The translations under genes were made by a program, and so were the position numbers. A stretch of DNA of 55,081 nucleotides, taken from Saprospira grandis DSM 2844. Its GTDB lineage: Bacteria > Bacteroidota > Bacteroidia > Chitinophagales > Saprospiraceae. Within the stretch, counting starts at the first letter, position 1. The number at the start of each line of letters is the position of its first letter. Below are positions 27,266 through 35,388 of this stretch, piece after piece. The stretch lies in NCBI GenBank assembly GCA_945888475.1, contig CAMDAB010000006.1:1-55081 (forward strand). Reading direction: 5' to 3'. The notes beneath the pieces were generated by a model that was not told the origin of the DNA, searched no databases, and saw only the letters and a list, made by a program, of their open reading frames with translations.

Positions 27266-27553
27266 AGCGAACACTAAAGCAATTGAATGGAAACAATGAT
27301 AAAATTTGAACTTTCTTGTTAAATGGCAGCATCGTAATTTCGTGACAAAAATATGACAATTCTCAACATTTTTATACTAAGTTGAGAAAATCGAAATATT
27401 TTTTTGTGTTTTTTTGAAGCCCGTAAACAGTTAATTATTCAAAATGCCCCCACAATACAATTATATGAATGGTATTTTTATGTGATTCACCATTTTAGAG
27501 ACTCACAGTTGCAAAGAATCAATTGAGTGTAAGTAAACGGATAATGCTTTTTA

Positions 27554-27586
27554 TTTGTTGATTTTATTTCATATTGGCTAACTTTG
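27554..27586 (+). promoter_or_regulatory. Promoter for the DUF4836-like gene
   Basis: TTTG (27554-27557), 21 bases, TAACTTTG (27579-27586), followed 33 bases later by the ATG at 27619. Confidence 0.65.
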
Positions 27587-27618
27587 CATTCAGAAAATAA
27601 TATTATCAAGAATAACAT

Positions 27619-29355
27619 ATGAATATCCGCTCAACTATAACGGCTTTACTGACTTTTTTTCTTTTGTCGGGCCTCTATGCCCAACAAAAAGATTTCAGTA
27701 GAATAATGCTGGAATTTATTCCGGCCGATGCAATTTTTGCAGCCAATATAAAATCCAATGCAATTGAATCGAAGATGAGCTGGGAAAATATATTCAAACT
27801 GAGTGTTTGTGAAGAACTTATAACCCAAGCAGGAAAAAGCTTTCGGATAAATGACAGCCGTTTTTTTCTGGATATGATTCAAAATCCTAAGTCAAAGGGG
27901 ATTGAATTTCCAGGAGAACTGATGGCTTTTGGAGAAACAGTTTCAGAACAGAAATTCATAAATCTAATATTGCCGCTGTCAGATGCTGCTCTTTTCAAGA
28001 ACGAACTCTCTAAATATTTTGGACCCGGTTTCAACAATTCTATAGTTGTCAAAGGTCAACAACTGATTTTTATTCACAACGAGCGTGTTGCAGTCAGCTG
28101 GAACAAAAATATTGCTGTTTTAACCATGAGGCTAGCAAACTTCAATAACAAAACGTCGGAAGAAAATGAAAATGAGCAACGCATTTTCCTTAATAACTAC
28201 CTCGACAAAATACATTCAACCGACGCTTCTGAAAGCATGCTAAACAATAATGTTTTCTACAGCTGGTATAACAAAGTGAGAGATGCGGGAATCTGGGTCG
28301 ATTACAAAGAAATCATGCGACTCAATTTAGAAAATAGCCTGGGATCGGCTCAATTACCGGGAATAGCAAGTAACCTTCTTGAAATTTTAATAAATAGCTA
28401 CGGTGAAATATCCCTTGCATCGGATATCAGTTTTGAAAAAGGTGAATTTCTTTCAGACACCTATATCTACACAGGAAAAGATTTGATAGATTTTTCAAAA
28501 TCGGCAACCTCGAACAAGGCAAATAAAAAAATGCTGAAGTACATAGATGGGCAAAAAACAGGAATTTATATGACCATGGCAACTAGTCCCAAAGGCGTAT
28601 ACGAGGGCTGGAAAAAGTTTTTAGGCGAAAAAGCGGGAGGCTTTAAAGCATCCGTTGAGGACCTTTTTGGCTTTATGGAAATTTTTATTGACGAAAAGGA
28701 TGCATTTAACTTCCTGAAAGGAGATCTTTTTTATGCTGTGAATGGGCTAAAAACTGTTGAAAAAATTAGTACAGAATACGAATACGACGAGGAAACTGAT
28801 GAGTATATACCCGTTGAAAGTAAAAAAATGGAACAAGTACCACTGCTTACTGCCGGATTTTCATACGGCAAAAAAGAACAAATGCTGAAGTTGATACGTG
28901 TAGTACAGCGGACCGGATTATTAAAAAAAATTAACACTAATCTCTATCAGCTTTCGCTACCCACCTTTAACGAACCCATTTATGTTAAAATGGATAATGG
29001 TCTTATGGTGTTGAGCAATGATGAACAACGCATGAAAGAAAATAAAAAGTACAGAGCCTTGCCGAAAAAGCATAGTCGATTTATGAAAAGCGATTTTCAA
29101 ACCCTGTACATAAATACTGCCGCTTTTGCTGATATTATTTTGGGTTCAAATCCGCCTAATGATGCCAAACAAATTCTTAAAAACATCAAAGATGGCGTAT
29201 GTGATATGACGCTTCACAGTCGCAGACCCAAGAAAAAAGATAACTGTATCACTCAGAATTTTGTTCTCGACTTGAAAAACAAAGAAGAAAATGCACTTAA
29301 GCAGCTACTCGACTTTGCCGAAAGAATCTATATCAGTTCAATGAAAGGCTTATAA
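27619..29355 (+). CDS. Secreted DUF4836-like protein
   Basis: 578 residues with a signal peptide (MNIRSTITALLTFFLLSGLYA, cleavage before QQ). The front LEFIPADAIFAANIKSNAI, the FKLSVCEELI segment and later AVSWNKNIAVLTM resemble the Bacteroidota DUF4836 family of exported proteins of unknown role, in which each half begins with an IPxDAxxVxxxN strand. A YMTMATSPKGVYEGWKKF stretch sits in the middle. It is probably periplasmic or surface exposed. First of four co-directional genes with short gaps. The family assignment is from memory of the pattern. Confidence 0.6.
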   Translation: MNIRSTITALLTFFLLSGLYAQQKDFSRIMLEFIPADAIFAANIKSNAIESKMSWENIFKLSVCEELITQAGKSFRINDSRFFLDMIQNPKSKGIEFPGELMAFGETVSEQKFINLILPLSDAALFKNELSKYFGPGFNNSIVVKGQQLIFIHNERVAVSWNKNIAVLTMRLANFNNKTSEENENEQRIFLNNYLDKIHSTDASESMLNNNVFYSWYNKVRDAGIWVDYKEIMRLNLENSLGSAQLPGIASNLLEILINSYGEISLASDISFEKGEFLSDTYIYTGKDLIDFSKSATSNKANKKMLKYIDGQKTGIYMTMATSPKGVYEGWKKFLGEKAGGFKASVEDLFGFMEIFIDEKDAFNFLKGDLFYAVNGLKTVEKISTEYEYDEETDEYIPVESKKMEQVPLLTAGFSYGKKEQMLKLIRVVQRTGLLKKINTNLYQLSLPTFNEPIYVKMDNGLMVLSNDEQRMKENKKYRALPKKHSRFMKSDFQTLYINTAAFADIILGSNPPNDAKQILKNIKDGVCDMTLHSRRPKKKDNCITQNFVLDLKNKEENALKQLLDFAERIYISSMKGL

Positions 29356-29367
29356 AATTCCTATAAA

Positions 29368-30006
29368 TTGATTCGCTGGAAAATAGCACAGGTTGCTGAA
29401 CTTAAATGGTGGCAGAACTATCTGAAAAACAAAGATGCAAAGACCTATCTTGAATGGAAAAAAACATACTGGATAGATTTTTTGCAAAAATGCACTATCG
29501 GCCTGCCCCAAAATGCTGGTTGCCTGGACGCTGGCTGTGGTCCTGCAGGAATTTTCATTGTTTTGGGAAATAATGCTGTACACGCCTGCGATCCACTGAT
29601 AGATAAATATGAGGGGCTCGATGTTTTCGATAAAACAGCTTATGCTAATGTAAATTTTATAAAATCCTCTATCGAAAATTTTAACTTTGAAACGCAATAT
29701 GATTATATTTTTTGTTTGAATGCAATAAACCATGTTGCCGATTTGGGGAAAAGTATTTCGAAACTATCGGAATTATTAAAAGCGGAAGGGACCTTGTTGC
29801 TTTCGACCGATGTTCACCGCCATAAATTTTTGAAAACAATATTCCGCCTCTTACCGGGTGATATTCTTCACCCTCAACAGCATAGCCTCATAGACTATCG
29901 AAAAATGATCGCTGAGAAAAATCTCGAAATTGATCGGGAAATTTTGATTAAAAGAACTGCCATATTTGACTATTACGCTTTTGTACTAAAAAAATCAAAC
30001 GCTTGA
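29368..30006 (+). CDS. Class I SAM-dependent methyltransferase
   Basis: 212 residues. Motif I is CLDAGCGPAGIFIVL (about 52-66); the acidic residue after strand 2 is in HACDPLID; YDYIFCLNAINHVAD is motif IV, and LLKAEGTLLLSTDVHRHKF is the post-motif strand. The substrate is unknown. The start is read as TTG at 29368, 12 bases after the previous stop, because no ATG lies before motif I. Its stop TGA overlaps the TTG of the next gene (TTGA), so translation is coupled to the Lnt-like protein. Confidence 0.8.
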   Translation: MIRWKIAQVAELKWWQNYLKNKDAKTYLEWKKTYWIDFLQKCTIGLPQNAGCLDAGCGPAGIFIVLGNNAVHACDPLIDKYEGLDVFDKTAYANVNFIKSSIENFNFETQYDYIFCLNAINHVADLGKSISKLSELLKAEGTLLLSTDVHRHKFLKTIFRLLPGDILHPQQHSLIDYRKMIAEKNLEIDREILIKRTAIFDYYAFVLKKSNA

Positions 30007-31217
30007 AAAAATCTGTATTATTCACTTTGGGCTTGTCGCTGATTGGGGCGCTCTTGCTTGCACTTTGTTTTGTGGACAATTGGTCGTCGATGCTTTGTTT
30101 CGTAGCCCTTGTACCAATGATGATCGCTTTAAAACAAAGCAGCAGTTTTCTGCTGACCGTAATTATGGCGGCACTGAATGCTACACTAACAGTTTTGTTG
30201 ATGAGGCTGATTGGCACAGAAATTACATTCGAAGCCTCTATTGGACAGTTTTTTATATTTTCATTACCCTGGGTTTTCTATCATCATATCAGAATCCGGC
30301 ACAATGAAAAACTTGCTTATCTTGCCCTCGTGAGCAGTTGGATATTTTTAGAATGGCTTGCTGCACAATACTTTGGAAAATGGCATGGGCTTCAATTGGG
30401 GCATTGTTTTACAAACGTACCTTATCTTGTAAAATGGTTCGGCTTCCTGGGGGTAAGCGCTGGTTCTTTATGGATACTGGCCATTAATATCCATATTTCG
30501 AGAATCATTTTACCCGCTCAGTCTTTTACGAGAAAACATGCTATCATAAATGGCATTCTGGTTATGATTTTGCCTGTTTTGGCTTCTTTTTTTTGGCCAG
30601 ATGCTGAAAAAAGTGGCAACAGCTCGGCAACAACAAAAGAAGTGAATGGTAAAATACTGCTGCTTTCTGAAAACGATAAGAGCCTTTCTGCCAATGAATT
30701 AAAAATTGATCATAGCATTTACAATAGTGTTTTCGATACGGTACGAAATGCCTCTATCGGAGATAAAGAGGGCAAAAAAACTGCTGTATTGTCAAAAATA
30801 CTCCGTGTTGGTCATATTGGAGGCATCAAAAATCAGCATCTAATTATTGCAGATTTCGATAACAGGCGTATAGGTCTTCTGAATGCAAATTCAATGCTCA
30901 GAGCTGATCTTGTCAGGCTTTATGCCCTGGAAAAATGTGCATTCTTAATATGTTACACTGAAGCAGCAAGTATTCCCCGTCAAATTTTAAGGTCAAGGGC
31001 TATTGAAAACAATATAGATATCCTCTTTGTACAAAAAGGTCATTCAAGTTTATTTTTGAAATCGGGTGAAGAGATTATTGGCGTCAATGAAATCAAAATC
31101 GAAACTAAAAAACCCGGCTTTTTTACCCTTTATGGCGACCTGATAGGAAGATTGTCTATCTTTGTAAGCCTTTGGATGTTATTGGGCAGTATTGTAAAAC
31201 CATTCAGAAAAAAATAG
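30003..31217 (+). CDS. Lnt-like membrane protein with degenerate nitrilase domain
   Basis: 404 residues. Residues 1-195 form six or seven helices resembling apolipoprotein N-acyltransferase, including the conserved GKWHGLQLGHCFTNVPYLVKW-like region (quoted: GKWHGLQLGHCF) and FGFLGVSAGSLWILAIN. The C-terminus FFTLYGDLIGRLSIFVSLW also matches the Lnt end. In between, the carbon-nitrogen hydrolase fold can be followed (LICYTEAASIPRQILRSRAI, NIDILFVQKGHSSLF) but is about 100 residues short and I cannot place the catalytic Glu, Lys or Cys; the strand that should read ICYE reads LLNANS. It may be a non-enzymatic paralogue. Confidence 0.65.
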   Translation: MKKSVLFTLGLSLIGALLLALCFVDNWSSMLCFVALVPMMIALKQSSSFLLTVIMAALNATLTVLLMRLIGTEITFEASIGQFFIFSLPWVFYHHIRIRHNEKLAYLALVSSWIFLEWLAAQYFGKWHGLQLGHCFTNVPYLVKWFGFLGVSAGSLWILAINIHISRIILPAQSFTRKHAIINGILVMILPVLASFFWPDAEKSGNSSATTKEVNGKILLLSENDKSLSANELKIDHSIYNSVFDTVRNASIGDKEGKKTAVLSKILRVGHIGGIKNQHLIIADFDNRRIGLLNANSMLRADLVRLYALEKCAFLICYTEAASIPRQILRSRAIENNIDILFVQKGHSSLFLKSGEEIIGVNEIKIETKKPGFFTLYGDLIGRLSIFVSLWMLLGSIVKPFRKK

Positions 31218-31221
31218 CGCG

Positions 31222-31923
31222 ATGGATCAACAGCTATCATATCAAAATAAAGAAGCAAAGCAGGCTAATGAAGACTTTTCTTCGGGCGTAGTTATAATGG
31301 CAAAAATCTGCTCTGTGATTTTTCACCCACTATTGCTTCTGCTCTATAGTTTTATCATTTTGGCATGGTGCAATCCTTATCTGTTCGGACGTTCAAAATT
31401 TAGCGATGTTTTTGCCGATAAGATAAACAGTATTTTGTTGATTTGGCTTTTGATTTTTTCATTTTTGGTGCCGCTCCTTGCAGTCCTTATGATGAAAGGG
31501 CTGGGACTCATTAAAGATCTGGTAATGTCTGACAAAACCGATCGAATTGGTCCTTATATAATTGTGGGGCTGCTATACATTGTTATATTCATGAATATGA
31601 AAAATAATAGTGCCATACCCTTAGAAATGGCTATATTTTCTTTAGGAGCAACTATCGGAATTTTTGCCGCCTTTGTTATCAATCTTTTTTCGAAAATCAG
31701 TATGCATACAGTAGGCATGGGTGGTTTTCTGGCCATGATGATGATTTGTGTGGGGCATAGTATTTCAAACAACGATTTTATTTTGATTTTGGCTGTCATT
31801 GCTGCCGGCTTGGTTGGCAGTTCAAGATTGATAATGGGGGCACATGAACCGAATGAAATTTACGGGGGCTATGCAATTGGCTTTTTGGCTCAATTTGTGG
31901 CATTGAGTTATTTGGCCGGATAA
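31222..31923 (+). CDS. PAP2-like membrane protein
   Basis: 233 residues, six helices. The phosphatidic acid phosphatase type 2 pattern is visible: SDKTDRIGP (motif 1-like), KISMHTVGMGG (motif 2-like, with His) and SSRLIMGAHEPNEIYGGYAIG (quoted in part: SRLIMGAHEPNEIYGGYAIG), which matches SRxxxxxHxxxDxxxG with Asp replaced by Glu or Tyr. Such proteins remove phosphate from lipid phosphates or undecaprenyl pyrophosphate. Starts 4 bases after the Lnt-like gene; a terminator follows at 32028-32062. Confidence 0.65.
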   Translation: MDQQLSYQNKEAKQANEDFSSGVVIMAKICSVIFHPLLLLLYSFIILAWCNPYLFGRSKFSDVFADKINSILLIWLLIFSFLVPLLAVLMMKGLGLIKDLVMSDKTDRIGPYIIVGLLYIVIFMNMKNNSAIPLEMAIFSLGATIGIFAAFVINLFSKISMHTVGMGGFLAMMMICVGHSISNNDFILILAVIAAGLVGSSRLIMGAHEPNEIYGGYAIGFLAQFVALSYLAG

Positions 31924-32027
31924 AAAATTATAAAAAATATTTATAGTTGAGGCAGCGTTTTGAATTTTTAATGCGTTTTCAATTAAAAGGCAATTTTTCG
32001 CACCGTATTATATATAAATAAAAGGCA

Positions 32028-32062
32028 AAAAAAGGCAGACTCGGCAAGGTCTGCCTTTTTAT
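32028..32062 (+). terminator. Terminator after the PAP2-like gene
   Basis: AAAGGCAGAC (to 32040) pairs with GTCTGCCTTT (from 32049) around an 8-base loop, with T-rich sequence on the plus-strand side. An A-run on the other side makes it usable in both directions. Confidence 0.85.
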
Positions 32063-32075
32063 TTTTTGTTAGTTC

Positions 32076-32106
32076 TTGAACAAAATGCTTAGAATGACTA
32101 TATTCG
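32076..32106 (+). promoter_or_regulatory. Promoter for the YD-repeat-like gene
   Basis: TTG (32076-32078), 20 bases, TATATTCG (32099-32106); one mismatch to TAnnTTTG. The ATG follows 19 bases later. Confidence 0.5.
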
Positions 32107-32124
32107 CAGATACAAACTTTAATT

Positions 32125-33330
32125 ATGAAAAATACGCTGCTCCTATTTCTTTTGATTTTATCAGCTTTTGTGAATTTTTCCTTTGGACAAAATATTAAAA
32201 AGAAAACTGAAAAAAACTATCGTCATCTGAGTGTTGCTGATAGTGTACTCAGCGCCCTTAAAACTTATGAATACAATAAAGATGGGGCACTTTTGTCAAA
32301 ACATGAATTGTTTTACGGACAACCGTCAGGTAACCTGACCAAAGAAATCAACGCTCGATTTGACAGCAGCAAAATGATACTTGATGTCCATATCTATTCT
32401 TACAAAAATGGTCTTACAGATCACGAAAGACTCAAAACCAAATATTTGATTTATAACGCCAAAGAATCCGAAAGTAAATATATCTGGCGACAGAATTACG
32501 ATGCGAGTGAAGAAATGATAAGGGAAGATACGCTAAGCTATGACAAGGCTGGCAACCTGATTTCCCAAATGGTATTCGACTACAGAGGTAATACCTCACA
32601 GGGTGCAGATGAATACATCTATGACAAAAAGAACCGACTCAAACGATGGAAATGGTACAGCTACTGGTCAACAGTCAATAAGAAAAGTAAACCTGTTACC
32701 AAAAGAGAAAAAAAGCAGGATTACAAATACAAATACAATAAAGCTAACAAACTCGTCAAAGTTAGTGGAAAGCGTTGGAGTACTTCAAAACTGGAAACAT
32801 TCAAATATGATTCCAATGGAAAGTTGACTGAATTCATTCAACTGCAAAGCAAAAAAACAAAAAATACAAAATCGGAAAGGGCCAAAAAAGGCAAATATAA
32901 TCTCAGCGAAGATAAGTTAATCAAAAACTATCAAAACGGTTTTCTGACACTCGAAAAACAAATTTCGAACGATAAGGAAATTTACAGAACAGAAATCTGC
33001 TATCATAAAGATTCTTTGATTAGCAGTATGGTTCATTATAAAAGGGCTGAAAAAAACTATGAGACTCGATTTGAATATGACCAAAATAACAAACCCTTAA
33101 CAAAAATTACTCAAAATTACCTCAACAACAAGCCGCATAGCCTAGTTACCAGTGTATACGACAAAAATGAAAACATCATTCTGGATGAAAAAACACTGAA
33201 TGGCGAAATAATGACCCGGACCGAACAAAGTTTTGATGAAAAATCGAATCCAAAAAGCATCCGCTCATATATGAAAACCAAAAATGGTATGCAACTGTTT
33301 GAATCGGCAGAATATGAATATGAAAGATGA
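32125..33330 (+). CDS. Secreted YD-repeat-like protein
   Basis: 401 residues with a signal peptide (LLILSAFVNFSFGQ, cut after FG). The mature protein is a series of about ten beta-hairpin units such as YEYNKDGALLSKHE, YDKAGNLISQMVFDY, YDKKNRLKRWKWYSY, YDSNGKLTEFIQL and YDQNNKPLTK, spaced 25-45 residues apart, as in YD/RHS repeats. It has no toxin tip, no RHS core motif and no T9SS tail, so an envelope-attached or periplasmic beta-sheet protein is more likely than a polymorphic toxin. Its stop codon is inside the first unit of the TGAAAGGG array. Confidence 0.65.
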   Translation: MKNTLLLFLLILSAFVNFSFGQNIKKKTEKNYRHLSVADSVLSALKTYEYNKDGALLSKHELFYGQPSGNLTKEINARFDSSKMILDVHIYSYKNGLTDHERLKTKYLIYNAKESESKYIWRQNYDASEEMIREDTLSYDKAGNLISQMVFDYRGNTSQGADEYIYDKKNRLKRWKWYSYWSTVNKKSKPVTKREKKQDYKYKYNKANKLVKVSGKRWSTSKLETFKYDSNGKLTEFIQLQSKKTKNTKSERAKKGKYNLSEDKLIKNYQNGFLTLEKQISNDKEIYRTEICYHKDSLISSMVHYKRAEKNYETRFEYDQNNKPLTKITQNYLNNKPHSLVTSVYDKNENIILDEKTLNGEIMTRTEQSFDEKSNPKSIRSYMKTKNGMQLFESAEYEYER

Positions 33331-33390
33331 AAGATGAAAGGGTGAAAGGGTGAAAGGGTGAAAGGGTGAAAGGGTGAAAGGATGAAAGAT
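33321..33390. repeat. TGAAAGGG octamer tandem array
   Basis: Five exact TGAAAGGG units occupy 33335-33374, flanked by two TGAAAGA units before and TGAAAGGA, TGAAAGAT after. The stop codon of the preceding gene (33328-33330) lies in the second TGAAAGA unit. Confidence 0.95.
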
Positions 33391-33427
33391 TTGTATGATT
33401 TGAAAATTTGAAAATTTGAAAATGAGG

Positions 33428-33449
33428 CAATCCGATAGCTATCGGATTG
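33428..33449. repeat. 22-base perfect palindrome (CGATAGCTATCG core)
   Basis: CAATCCGATAGCTATCGGATTG is fully self-complementary and contains the 12-mer at 33433-33444, identical to the core at 937-948 and 981-992. Confidence 0.9.
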
Positions 33450-33465
33450 AAAATTTTTCAATTCG

Positions 33466-33527
33466 AAGATTTTTTCCAAACGGCTTTAGCCTTTGTGAAA
33501 AACAATACCAAAGGAGCGCGGTATTTA
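33466..33527 (+). repeat. Dispersed hairpin repeat, copy 2 (short form)
   Basis: CCAAACGGC-TTTA-GCCTTTGTG, A-run, TACCAAAGGAGCGCGGTATTT. Same order as copy 1 but with only a 4-base loop instead of a palindrome in the stem-loop. Confidence 0.85.
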
Positions 33528-33585
33528 GCAGAGGAAAGAAGAAAAGATTGGAAGAGAAAAGATGGTAATTTGAAAATTTCCAATT

Positions 33586-33682
33586 CGTCACGTCATCCAG
33601 ACGAGATTCCAAATGGCCCTCGAAAGCCCCGATAGCTATCGGGGGGCCTTTGTGAAAAAAAATAGCAGAGGAGCGCGGTATG
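33586..33682 (+). repeat. Dispersed hairpin repeat, copy 3 (long form)
   Basis: Starts CGTCATCCAGACGAGATTCC, continues CAAATGGCCCTCGAAAGC and a nested CCCCGATAGCTATCGGGG palindrome (33627-33644), then GGCCTTTGTG, A-run, GGAGCGCGGTAT. Carries both the CGAAAGC half-site and the CGATAGCTATCG palindrome in its loop. Confidence 0.85.
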
Positions 33683-33687
33683 CATAA

Positions 33688-33767
33688 GAGGAAAGATTTG
33701 AAAGAGCTGAAGAGGAAAGATTTGAATAGGAAAGATTTGAAAGAGCGGAAGAGGAAAGATTTTAAGA
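33688..33767. repeat. Degenerate purine-rich tandem repeat
   Basis: GAGGAAAGATTTGAA occurs four times with small changes (one begins TAGG, the last ends GATTTTAAG), two of them extended by AGAGCTGAA or AGAGCGGAA, giving an alternating 24- and 15-base pattern. Confidence 0.85.
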
Positions 33768-33964
33768 AATGAAGTTGCAAGTACATCCTCAAAAATCTGG
33801 TTTCTGATAGTAAGTTGTATAATAACCTCAAAATCTGATAATCAAAAACTAATCGAAAATATTTCATATTTAAAGCCGAGCACTTATCTTTGGGAATTGT
33901 AAGAGAATTGTTTCTCTGAATTTGAGCTAAAAATTTGATAAACATAAACATATAAATAATTAGT

Positions 33965-35230
33965 ATGAGCATTATAGAATTGAAAGTACCCGTAATCGGC
34001 GAGTCGGTTACAGAAGTTACGCTCTCGAGCTGGCTGAAAGAAAATGGTTCCTACGTTGAACAGGATGAATCGATTTGCGAATTCGAATCTGACAAAGCAA
34101 CGATTGAAGCGCCTGCCGAGAAAGCTGGAACGCTTATCTGGGTTGCCAATGAAGGCGATGATATTCCAATTGGTGGTATTTATGCAAAAATTGATACTTC
34201 CGGTACAAAAGGAAATGCTCCGGCTAAAACTGAGACTACAGCGGTTAAAACGGAAACTCCTGCTCCAGAAGTTAAAGAAACTGCCGACGAATTCAGCTAT
34301 GCCTACGGTCACCCCTCCCCTGCCGCAAAAAAACTGATGGATGAAAATGGCATCAATCCTTCCGATGTAAAAGGAAGCGGCAAAGATGGCCGTGTCACCA
34401 AAGAAGATGTCCTCAAAGCAATCGAGGCCAAAAAGACTCAACCAGCTCCCGTAAAAGAAGAAAAAACAGTTGTTAAAACTGCTGAAGTAAAAGCACCTGC
34501 TGCAAGTGGCTCAAAAACTTTCAGTCGAAACAAGCGCGAGGAGAAAATGTCGCGTATGCGTCGTACTATTGCTAGTCGTTTGGTTTCTGCTAAGAACGAA
34601 ACAGCCATGCTCACTACTTTCAACGAGATTGACATGACTGGCCTGATGGAGCTGCGCAAAAAATATCAGGACGATTTTGTTAAAAAATATACCGTGAAGC
34701 TCGGTTTTATGTCTTTGTTTGCTAAAGCTTGCGCCAAAGTTCTTTTGGAAATGCCTGAAGTAAACGCGCAATTGACCGAAGATGAAAAAGGTATCATTTA
34801 CCACGATTATGCCGATATTTCATTTGCAATCTCCACGCCAACCGGTTTGGTTGTGCCACCTATACATAATGTTGAATCACTCAACTTTGCAGAAATAGAA
34901 TTAAAACTGAAAGGCCTTGCAGAAAAAGCCCGCAACGGTTCACTCACACTTGAAGAAATGAGCGGAGGTACCTTTACGATTACTAATGGTGGCGTTTTCG
35001 GTTCAATGATGAGTACGCCAATTATTAATCCACCTCAATCGGCTATTCTAGGCATGCATGCCATCATCGAACGCCCTATTGCAATTGAAGGACAGGTAGT
35101 TATACGCCCAATGATGTATGTTGCCCTTTCCTACGACCATCGCGTGATTGACGGTAGCTCTTCGGTTAGCTTCCTGGTAAAAGTAAAACAATTGCTGGAA
35201 GATCCAACAAGATTATTGATGGATTTGTAA
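33965..35230 (+). CDS. sucB: Dihydrolipoyllysine succinyltransferase, 2-oxoglutarate dehydrogenase E2
   Basis: 421 residues. Lipoyl domain at 1-77 with the modified Lys 44 in [10 protein letters not shown]; a second Ala/Pro/Lys/Glu linker; the E3-binding domain around 118-155 ([32 protein letters not shown]); and the catalytic domain with DHRVIDG (His 392, Asp 396). The [20 protein letters not shown] front is typical of SucB rather than pyruvate or branched-chain E2. sucA, which commonly neighbours it in Bacteroidota, is not in the window; a repeat island lies upstream instead. Confidence 0.94.
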   Translation: MSIIELKVPVIGESVTEVTLSSWLKENGSYVEQDESICEFESDKATIEAPAEKAGTLIWVANEGDDIPIGGIYAKIDTSGTKGNAPAKTETTAVKTETPAPEVKETADEFSYAYGHPSPAAKKLMDENGINPSDVKGSGKDGRVTKEDVLKAIEAKKTQPAPVKEEKTVVKTAEVKAPAASGSKTFSRNKREEKMSRMRRTIASRLVSAKNETAMLTTFNEIDMTGLMELRKKYQDDFVKKYTVKLGFMSLFAKACAKVLLEMPEVNAQLTEDEKGIIYHDYADISFAISTPTGLVVPPIHNVESLNFAEIELKLKGLAEKARNGSLTLEEMSGGTFTITNGGVFGSMMSTPIINPPQSAILGMHAIIERPIAIEGQVVIRPMMYVALSYDHRVIDGSSSVSFLVKVKQLLEDPTRLLMDL

Positions 35231-35388
35231 ATCAGTAATTTAACCAAAACAAATAAAAGTCACTCTTGCCAAAAGCAGCAGTTACTTTTTTTAATAAAAA
35301 ATATTAGGAAGTGTATGTTTTAAATCTATTTTTTTTATATTTGAACATTATTACCTATTATAAACCTTTAAAAACCAAAACCTTTTGC

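Larger units (their letters stand above)
27060..27618. promoter_or_regulatory. Divergent regulatory region between actA and the DUF4836-like gene
   Basis: 558 bases without a gene, AT-rich. It holds outward-facing promoters at both ends (27102-27132 minus, 27554-27586 plus) and two inverted repeats in the middle: TTGATAA-CT-TTATCAA (27250-27265) and TCTCAAC-N13-GTTGAGA (27361-27387). These are candidate operators for control of the respiratory operon. No small RNA is evident. Confidence 0.6.
33331..33964. repeat. Intergenic repeat island 2 (no gene)
   Basis: 634 bases with no credible gene. In order: an octamer array (33321-33390), a 22-base perfect palindrome (33428-33449), two copies of the dispersed hairpin repeat (33466-33527 and 33586-33682), and a purine-rich degenerate repeat (33688-33767). 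The last 200 bases look like an ordinary promoter region with TATCTTTG at 33885-33892, for sucB. Confidence 0.85.

Noticed and set aside
32125..33330. YD-like repeats considered as an RHS/Tc polymorphic toxin
   Set aside because: It is short, lacks the RHS core and toxin tip, and has no immunity gene after it.
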